A stretch of DNA of 52,842 nucleotides from Oscillospiraceae bacterium (lineage in GTDB: Bacteria > Bacillota > Clostridia > Oscillospirales > Oscillospiraceae): the NCBI GenBank assembly GCA_016302405.1, contig JAEDNR010000003.1, positions 1 through 52,842 of the forward strand, in the 5' to 3' direction. The notes below the pieces were generated by a model. The model was given only the letters and a program-made list of their open reading frames with translations. It ran no database searches and was not told where the DNA came from. Position 1 is the stretch's first letter. Every line of letters begins with the position of its first letter. Shown here in pieces: positions 48,799 to 52,842 of the stretch. A program made the translations under genes and the position numbers.

Positions 48799-49896
48799 TC
48801 ATTCTCCTGATTTGAGGGCTTTTCTGCTCATTTCCTGCCGCGCCTTTTTGGCGGCTTCCAGCAAAGACTGGAGAATGCCGGAAAGCTTCTTTCTGGTCTC
48901 TTCGTCTGCTTCCAGGGCTTTCAGATAATTCAGTATATTTTTCGGCTGTATGATCTCCGATGCTTCTGTCACATCTCCCGTTGCCAGAAGTCCGAAGATG
49001 ACATCCACCATCTGGCTGCGCTGACTTAAATCCATGGAGTCCAGCCAGTTGCGGATGGTGCGGTTCAGGAACCGGGAATCTGCGGTGATTTCTTCCATGG
49101 GCAGGAAGTCCCGGCCTACGACTTCCCAGGAGAAAAAGTCGTGCTGCAGAATACCAACCTGACTGCTCCGAATGATGGTGTACGGTTCTTCATGCTCCAT
49201 GATCATACCGATGATGGAGGACTGGGGTACAAAGGTGCGGATCCTGGGCACCATGGCGTTGTAGCCGGGATCTCCGATCATGTATTCCGAGAAGCCGGGG
49301 CCGTCGTTGTTGTATACGCCCCGGATCCACTGCTGGATCATGGGAGAGCTGCGGGCAGCGGCAAAAACCGCCAGATTGCCCCCCTTGGAATGGCCGCAGA
49401 GCCGCATGGGGGCTGTGTGGGCAGCCCAGACATCATGGGTGTAGTTGAGGGCCAGAAGCTGGGCAGGAATGATCTGCCGGAAGCTCATGTTAAAGTCTTC
49501 TTTCCAGCCCACCAGCGTATTGTCCGTACCCCGGAAAGAAAGCATCATGCTGCCGTCGGGCAGAAGAAATGTGATTGCAGCGAATTGGGTATCTTCCTCA
49601 GGGATAAACTGTTCCCGATACATAAAAAGCTTGCACTCGCCGAAGCGGTGGGAATCCGCCGCCGCCCGCAGGAGCAGCAGGTCATTTTTTGCCCGTGCCC
49701 GGTTTTCGTGATCCGGCAGGGCAAAGAATTCTTCCGCTGCCTCTCGAAGCGTGACACCATGGGAAGCGGCAGTCGTATGGGGACCGAAGCGAAGATAGAT
49801 AAGGCCTGAGAAAATCAGGGCATCTACCTGATTGGGCGGATCCTGGGAAAAGGACAGATCGCCCCGCCATTTGAGATAATCCAATACATTTGTCAA
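48799..49896 (-). CDS. DUF2974 lipase-like (Mbeg1-like) protein
   Basis: A 365-residue alpha/beta-hydrolase-like protein of the DUF2974 family. The nucleophile elbow is GHSKGG (about residue 167), preceded by the SFRGTDNTLVGWKEDFN pattern shared with class 3 lipases. The C-terminal third is helical and ends in a charged tail. There is no signal peptide, so it is probably cytoplasmic. TTG at 49896 is chosen since GAGGTGG lies five bases upstream, and an earlier GTG overlaps that site. Substrate is unknown. It is monocistronic, with a MITE-like element directly upstream. Confidence 0.85.
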   Translation of the reverse strand: MTNVLDYLKWRGDLSFSQDPPNQVDALIFSGLIYLRFGPHTTAASHGVTLREAAEEFFALPDHENRARAKNDLLLLRAAADSHRFGECKLFMYREQFIPEEDTQFAAITFLLPDGSMMLSFRGTDNTLVGWKEDFNMSFRQIIPAQLLALNYTHDVWAAHTAPMRLCGHSKGGNLAVFAAARSSPMIQQWIRGVYNNDGPGFSEYMIGDPGYNAMVPRIRTFVPQSSIIGMIMEHEEPYTIIRSSQVGILQHDFFSWEVVGRDFLPMEEITADSRFLNRTIRNWLDSMDLSQRSQMVDVIFGLLATGDVTEASEIIQPKNILNYLKALEADEETRKKLSGILQSLLEAAKKARQEMSRKALKSGE

Positions 49897-49921
49897 GAAA
49901 ACCACCTCACAAGAGAACCAT

Positions 49922-50001
49922 GGGAAACTCTGAATAAATCGTCTGCGGCTGATGGGCGAATCTTTTGCCGTCAGCGCTAAACGATTTAATCAGAGCTTCC
50001 C
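49922..50001. repeat. MITE-like 80-bp element with 21-bp terminal inverted repeats
   Basis: GGGAAACTCTGAATAAATCGT (49922-49942, given in two parts: GGGAAACTCTG and AATAAATCGT) faces ACGATTTAATC AGAGCTTCCC (49981-50001) as a 21-bp inverted repeat with two mismatches. The core has GGGCGAATCTTTTGCCG. It has no coding capacity. The right end touches the TTGACA of the next promoter. A related end, GGGAACCTCTGATTTAAT, lies at 52790. Confidence 0.78.
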
Positions 50002-50030
50002 TTGACAGAAAAGGCAGAAAAAACTATAAT
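50002..50030 (+). promoter_or_regulatory. Consensus promoter of HD-domain gene
   Basis: TTGACA (50002-50007), 17-bp spacer, TATAAT (50025-50030). Both hexamers are perfect. The -35 begins on the base after the palindromic element. Confidence 0.9.
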
Positions 50031-50098
50031 AAACCCAAAAACAACAGGGGATCCAGAAGCTTCAAGGCGGATCCCGGGAAAATCAGGAGGAACCAACC

Positions 50099-50680
50099 AT
50101 GCAGACATCCGTTTCCAGGCAGCAGGCCCTGGCACTGCTTCACAAGTATAACGCAGAACCCTTCCACATCCAGCATGCCCTTACCGTAGAGGGCGTGATG
50201 GACTATTTTGCCCGGGAGCTGGGCTACGGCGACAGCGCCGATTTCTGGAGCCGCTGCGGCCTGCTCCATGACGTGGATTTTGAAAAATACCCTGAGGAGC
50301 ACTGCAAAAAGGCTCCGGAGCTTCTGGCGGAGGTCAACGCGGAGCCGGAGCTGGTCCATGCGGTGTGCTCCCATGGCTACGGCCTTTGCAGCGATGTAAA
50401 ACCCGAGCATGAAATGGAAAAAGTGATGTTTGCCGTGGACGAGCTGACGGGACTCATTTGGGCGGCGGCAAAAATGCGCCCATCCCACAGCGTTCAGGAT
50501 ATGGAGCTTTCCAGCCTGAAAAAGAAATTCAAGGACAAAAAGTTCGCCGCCGGCTGCTCCCGGGATGTGATCTGCCAGGGGGCGGAGAACCTGGGCTGGA
50601 CATTGGATGAAACACTGGAAAGGACCATCCTCGCCATGCGCAGCTGTGAGGAAAAAGTCGCGAAGGAAATGGGCGAATAA
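50099..50680 (+). CDS. HD-domain phosphohydrolase-like protein
   Basis: A 193-residue protein with an HD fold: FHIQHALTVEGVMDYFA supplies the first histidine, LLHDVDFEKYP (about residues 56-66) the HD pair and HGYGL a later histidine. Such proteins hydrolyse phosphate esters, often of nucleotides. Homologues are annotated only as HD-domain hydrolases, so no substrate is claimed. AGGAGG is eight bases before the ATG. It has its own strong promoter and terminator. Confidence 0.85.
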   Translation: MQTSVSRQQALALLHKYNAEPFHIQHALTVEGVMDYFARELGYGDSADFWSRCGLLHDVDFEKYPEEHCKKAPELLAEVNAEPELVHAVCSHGYGLCSDVKPEHEMEKVMFAVDELTGLIWAAAKMRPSHSVQDMELSSLKKKFKDKKFAAGCSRDVICQGAENLGWTLDETLERTILAMRSCEEKVAKEMGE

Positions 50681-50707
50681 GGCCACCATATTCTGTATCA
50701 CAAAGCG

Positions 50708-50744
50708 ACGAAGAATCTCAGAAACGGGTCTTGAGATTCTTCGT
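50708..50744 (+). terminator. Terminator after HD gene
   Basis: ACGAAGAATCTCA (50708-50720) pairs exactly with TGAGATTCTTCGT (50732-50744), followed by TT. It may serve both convergent transcripts. Confidence 0.75.
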
Positions 50745-50764
50745 TTGCTCCGTGGTATGTGATT

Positions 50765-51106
50765 TTATTCCTCAGGAATGTAGCCTACAAAAGCCAGGCT
50801 GGTGTAATCCAGGTACACATGCTTATCGGGGGTTTTCCCCATGGTGACCCGGTGGCAGCTGACCTCCCATACCGGAGAGCCGTCCAGCTCCCCTTTGCGG
50901 ATCTCGAATACATGGTTCCAGCTGCGGCCCTCCATGTATTCCTCGCCCCGGATGAAGCGGATCAGCTCCAGTCGGCGGAAGTGGAATGTGGGAAAGGCGT
51001 TCAGAATGCACCGCTCAAACAGTGCCTCCGCGTCCCGGACGCTGCCCATGGCAAAGGCGCTCTGGATCATCAGGGTATAATCTTCCATGACCATATAGTC
51101 TTCCAT
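50765..51106 (-). CDS. Hypothetical protein, 113 aa
   Basis: A soluble 113-residue protein with no family I recognise. It starts MEDYMVMEDYTLM, has a mixed helix/strand pattern and ends HVYLDYTSLAFVGYIPEE. AGGAGG stands seven bases before the ATG. It follows the thioesterase gene by 12 bases on the same strand, so the two are probably co-transcribed. No signal or membrane segments are seen. Confidence 0.72.
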   Translation of the reverse strand: MEDYMVMEDYTLMIQSAFAMGSVRDAEALFERCILNAFPTFHFRRLELIRFIRGEEYMEGRSWNHVFEIRKGELDGSPVWEVSCHRVTMGKTPDKHVYLDYTSLAFVGYIPEE

Positions 51107-51118
51107 AAGTAAACCTCC

Positions 51119-51505
51119 TTACAGCTTTTGATATGCTTTCTCCAGGAACCGCTGACTGTTCACCACAACGCGGGTATGCTCCGCGCTGCCGATCTCGCCC
51201 TTTTCGTCGTATGCTTTGATGGAAAAGGTTATAACCTTTCCTTCCACCTTTGTGACCTCCGCCTCTGCCCGAACATCCAGACCCACAGGGGTGGCGGCGG
51301 TGTGCCGGAGATTCAGCCCGGTACCAACGGTGGTGGTGCCTTCCTCCAGTGCTTCTTCAATGGCCGCGCAGGCAGCACCCTCCATCATTGCGGCCATGCA
51401 AGGGGTGGCATACACCAGAAGAGAGCCGGAGCCTACCTCCAGAGCGGTGTCCTCCCGCTCTACAAGAGAAGAAACCTCTGCGTGCATACCTACTGTTATT
51501 CCCAT
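51119..51505 (-). CDS. FlK-like hotdog thioesterase
   Basis: A 128-residue single-domain hotdog protein similar to fluoroacetyl-CoA thioesterase FlK. The putative catalytic triad is conserved in spacing: Thr34, Glu42 (CMAAMMEGAA) and His69 (LRHTAATPVGLDV), followed by YDEKGEIGSAEHTR. FlK itself detoxifies fluoroacetyl-CoA; homologues in gut clostridia more probably act on ordinary acyl-CoAs. ATG at 51505 has GGGAGG eight bases upstream. The much longer open frame upstream is antisense to the next gene and is rejected. Confidence 0.88.
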   Translation of the reverse strand: MGITVGMHAEVSSLVEREDTALEVGSGSLLVYATPCMAAMMEGAACAAIEEALEEGTTTVGTGLNLRHTAATPVGLDVRAEAEVTKVEGKVITFSIKAYDEKGEIGSAEHTRVVVNSQRFLEKAYQKL

Positions 51506-51538
51506 GGCAATCAGCCTCCCAAATCTTTTTCTCTCTTC

Positions 51539-51567
51539 ACTATATCCCAAATTGGAAAAAGTGTCAA
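51539..51567 (-). promoter_or_regulatory. Promoter of thioesterase operon
   Basis: Minus strand TTGACA (51562-51567), 17-bp spacer, TATAGT (51539-51544). Confidence 0.82.
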
Positions 51568-51613
51568 TGTTTTTTTGTACCGGCACGCTGCTGCCTGATA
51601 AGAAAGGAAGACC

Positions 51614-52126
51614 ATGAATAAAAAGAAGACGCCGGCAGGGCAAATGGCCCTGGGAGGGGTGTTGGGCGCCCTGGCGGTCGTAATCATGTCTCTGGGTACC
51701 CTGATCCCGGTAATGACCTATGTGTGTCCCATGGCTTGTGCGCTCCTGCTGGAAGCGGTGCGCCTTACCTGCGGACAGCGTGTGGCCTGGGCCTGGTATG
51801 GAGCTGTGGCCCTTCTGGGACTTCTTCTCAGCCCGGACAAGGAAGCCGCTGCGCTGTATGCCTTTATGGGATATTACCCAATCGTAAAGCCAAAGCTGGA
51901 CGGGAAAAAGCTTTCCTGGCTTTTTAAGGGCGTGCTGTTTAACGGGAGCATTGTGCTGATGTATTTTTTCCTCCTTCGGATTCTGGGTATGGAAGCACTG
52001 ACGGAGGAATTCCGGGAAATGGGCGGCATCATGCTGGCGGTTCTGCTCCTGCTGGGAAATGTGACCTTTTTCCTCCTGGACAGGCTCTTGTCCAAACTGG
52101 GGCAAAAGTGGAAAGGAAAGCGGTAG
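51614..52126 (+). CDS. Integral membrane protein, possible ECF-type substrate-binding subunit
   Basis: A 170-residue membrane protein with about five helices. The opening GGVLGALAVVIMSLGTLIP and following VCPMACALLLEAV resemble S components of energy-coupling factor transporters or related vitamin transport proteins, but the match is not decisive. AAGGAAG precedes the ATG. It overlaps or abuts the GIY-YIG gene, depending on the start of the latter. No energising ATPase genes are nearby. Confidence 0.65.
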   Translation: MNKKKTPAGQMALGGVLGALAVVIMSLGTLIPVMTYVCPMACALLLEAVRLTCGQRVAWAWYGAVALLGLLLSPDKEAAALYAFMGYYPIVKPKLDGKKLSWLFKGVLFNGSIVLMYFFLLRILGMEALTEEFREMGGIMLAVLLLLGNVTFFLLDRLLSKLGQKWKGKR

Positions 52127-52128
52127 GC

Positions 52129-52407
52129 TTGGAAAAAATCTGGTATTTGTATATGCTCAGGTGCGGAGACGGGAGCCTCTATACCGGGATCACAACGGAT
52201 GTTCAGCGGAGGCTGGATGCCCACCTTGCGGGTAAAGGAGCAAAGTATACCCGGGGGAGGGGACCGCTGACACTGGTGCATAGGGAAAGCTGCGGATCCC
52301 ATTCCGAAGCCCTCAAGCGGGAGCTGGAAGTCAAGGCGCTGACCCGGGAAGAGAAGGAACGATTGATTTTAGCCGGGACAGAAAGTGAAAAAGCAGTTGA
52401 CAAATGA
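52129..52407 (+). CDS. GIY-YIG nuclease-family protein (YhbQ/UPF0213-like)
   Basis: A 92-residue protein with the GIY-YIG fold compressed to WYLYMLRCGDGSLYTGIT near the N-terminus, then the catalytic-type arginine in VQRRLDAH, the GKGAKYTRGRGP loop and the conserved glutamate region EALKRELEVK. This is the stand-alone UPF0213 type, probably acting on DNA structures. TTG at 52129 places AAAGGAAAG upstream; GTG at 52108 is an alternative that overlaps the membrane protein gene. Confidence 0.85.
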   Translation: MEKIWYLYMLRCGDGSLYTGITTDVQRRLDAHLAGKGAKYTRGRGPLTLVHRESCGSHSEALKRELEVKALTREEKERLILAGTESEKAVDK

Positions 52408-52425
52408 AGAAACAGCAGTTATAAT
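52397..52425 (+). promoter_or_regulatory. tRNA-Leu promoter
   Basis: Perfect TTGACA (52397-52402), 17-bp spacer, TATAAT (52420-52425), inside the end of the GIY-YIG gene. Confidence 0.93.
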
Positions 52426-52437
52426 ATGAAAGCACTT

Positions 52438-52521
52438 GCGAGAGTGTTGGAATGGTAGACAAGCACGTTTGAGGTGCGTGTGGTGATCGCCGTGTGGGTT
52501 CGAGTCCCATCTCTCGCACCA
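52438..52521 (+). tRNA. tRNA-Leu (anticodon GAG)
   Basis: An 84-nt tRNA with encoded CCA. The acceptor stem GCGAGAG pairs with CTCTCGC, the D-arm region is TTGGAATGGTAGACAAGC, the anticodon loop TTGAGGT gives GAG, an extended class II variable arm follows and the T-loop is TTCGAGT. It reads CUC and CUU codons. A terminator follows directly. Confidence 0.96.
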
Positions 52522-52549
52522 AAAAGGAGCCCTTTGGGGCTCCTTTTTT
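52522..52549 (+). terminator. tRNA-Leu terminator
   Basis: AAAAGGAGCCC (52522-52532), loop TTTG, GGGCTCCTTTT (52537-52547) and a T-run to 52549. Confidence 0.92.
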
Positions 52550-52551
52550 GC

Positions 52552-52570
52552 GCGAGAGATGGGACTCGAA
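52552..52570 (-). repeat. Inverted copy 1 of the tRNA-Leu 3-prime end
   Basis: GCGAGAGATGGGACTCGAA is the exact complement of the last 19 bases of the tRNA before its discriminator base. It starts three bases after the terminator. Confidence 0.93.
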
Positions 52571-52727
52571 AGGCCGGCCCGAGTGAAGCGAGGGTAAAAA
52601 ATATGCCGGGGGCATGTTTTTTAGGCCGTGGGAGAGTCCCATCCGGTTTGAGACGCATCCCGTAGGGATGTGGATCAAGCCGGAGTTTGTCCGATGCCGG
52701 AAAGTGTTGGTACGGCGCACTTTTTTC

Positions 52728-52750
52728 TGGTGCGAGAGATGGGACTCGAA
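52728..52750 (-). repeat. Inverted copy 2 of the tRNA-Leu 3-prime end
   Basis: A 23-base exact complement of the tRNA tail including CCA: TGGTGCGAGAG then ATGGGACTCGAA. A T-run precedes it. The interval between the two copies (52571-52727) has no credible gene and includes a further partial tRNA-like GAGTCCCATC near 52635. Confidence 0.93.
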
Positions 52751-52759
52751 AGGCTGGGC

Positions 52760-52789
52760 AAATAAGTGTCCGGTGGATACACTTATTTA
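52760..52789. terminator. AT-rich hairpin near window end
   Basis: AAATAAGTGT (52760-52769) pairs exactly with ACACTTATTT (52779-52788) followed by A; its role is unclear. Confidence 0.45.
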
Positions 52790-52828
52790 GGGAACCTCTG
52801 ATTTAATCCGCACTACCATAGAGGTTCC
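52790..52828. repeat. Possible end of a palindromic element at window edge
   Basis: GGGAACCTCTGATTTAATCC resembles the terminal repeat at 49922/50001, and GGAACCTCT is matched by AGAGGTTCC at 52820-52828. The element, if larger, is cut by the window end. Confidence 0.5.
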
Positions 52829-52842
52829 AGATATGGTATAAT

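Noticed and set aside
51506..52105. N-terminal extension of the FlK-like thioesterase frame
   Set aside because: It crosses the thioesterase promoter and is antisense to the membrane protein gene; a strong ribosome binding site marks the internal ATG at 51505.
52331..52720. 129-residue minus-strand frame with GLEPTRRSPHAPQTCL
   Set aside because: This is the well-known false protein produced by translating the complement of tRNA-Leu and its repeats.

Overview
The window looks like chromosomal DNA of an endospore-forming, Gram-positive member of the class Clostridia, most likely the Oscillospirales (gut-type, moderately high G+C). The evidence is Firmicutes-type PolC, Rex, YlmH and DUF896/DUF951 proteins, a spoIIGA-sigE sporulation pair, a SipL-like SPOCS/LysM protein, strong purine-rich ribosome binding sites with several TTG/GTG starts, and the non-mevalonate isoprenoid genes dxr and ispG. 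I assign no species.

Layout. (1) 1-7.5 kb: a leftward cluster ylmH, DUF896, NUDIX, ygiQ, divergent from a rightward trio of two FAD-dependent oxidoreductases and a CPBP membrane protease. (2) 7.5-11.9 kb: an alpha-glucoside utilisation operon (LicT-type antiterminator, PTS EIICB, GH4 6-phospho-alpha-glucosidase) with a promoter and a RAT/terminator switch in its leader. (3) 11.9-15.5 kb: accessory genes, namely an AadA-like nucleotidyltransferase, DUF1294, a lipoprotein, a WYL regulator and endonuclease IV. (4) 15.5-18.8 kb: a palindromic MITE-like repeat, then an FHA-FtsW fusion with its partner class B PBP. (5) 18.8-24.1 kb: a complete liv branched-chain amino acid ABC operon (livK-H-M-G-F). 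It is preceded by a 51-codon leader peptide rich in Leu/Val/Ile codons and mutually exclusive antiterminator and terminator hairpins, which reads as a ribosome-mediated attenuator. (6) 24.1-25.9 kb: a small Cys-rich membrane peptide and a SipL-like spore protein with a sigma-E-type promoter. (7) 26.1-28.4 kb: two adjacent metal GTPase-like genes. The first carries a His/Asp/Cys-rich insert built from exact 102-bp tandem repeats. The second fuses a CobW-like GTPase to a YcgQ-type C-terminal domain.

(8) 28.4-32.3 kb: rarA, DUF951, spoIIGA-sigE and rex. (9) 32.3-35.1 kb: an XRE regulator/membrane protein pair, a repeat cluster and glnS. (10) 35.2-45.9 kb: the conserved growth operon pyrH-frr-uppS-cdsA-dxr-rseP-ispG-polC. 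(11) 46.1-48.8 kb: uridine phosphorylase and a KDPG aldolase/KDG kinase pair. (12) 48.8-52.8 kb: a DUF2974 lipase-like protein, an HD protein, a FlK-like thioesterase pair, a membrane protein, a GIY-YIG protein and tRNA-Leu(GAG). Inverted copies of the tRNA 3-prime end lie downstream of the tRNA, suggesting an integration hot spot.

The most novel-looking features are the liv attenuator, the repeat-expanded metal GTPase with its fused partner, the RAT-controlled alpha-glucoside operon, the dispersed palindromic elements that abut promoters, and the tRNA-Leu fragment array. All calls come from reading the sequence; no database search was run.
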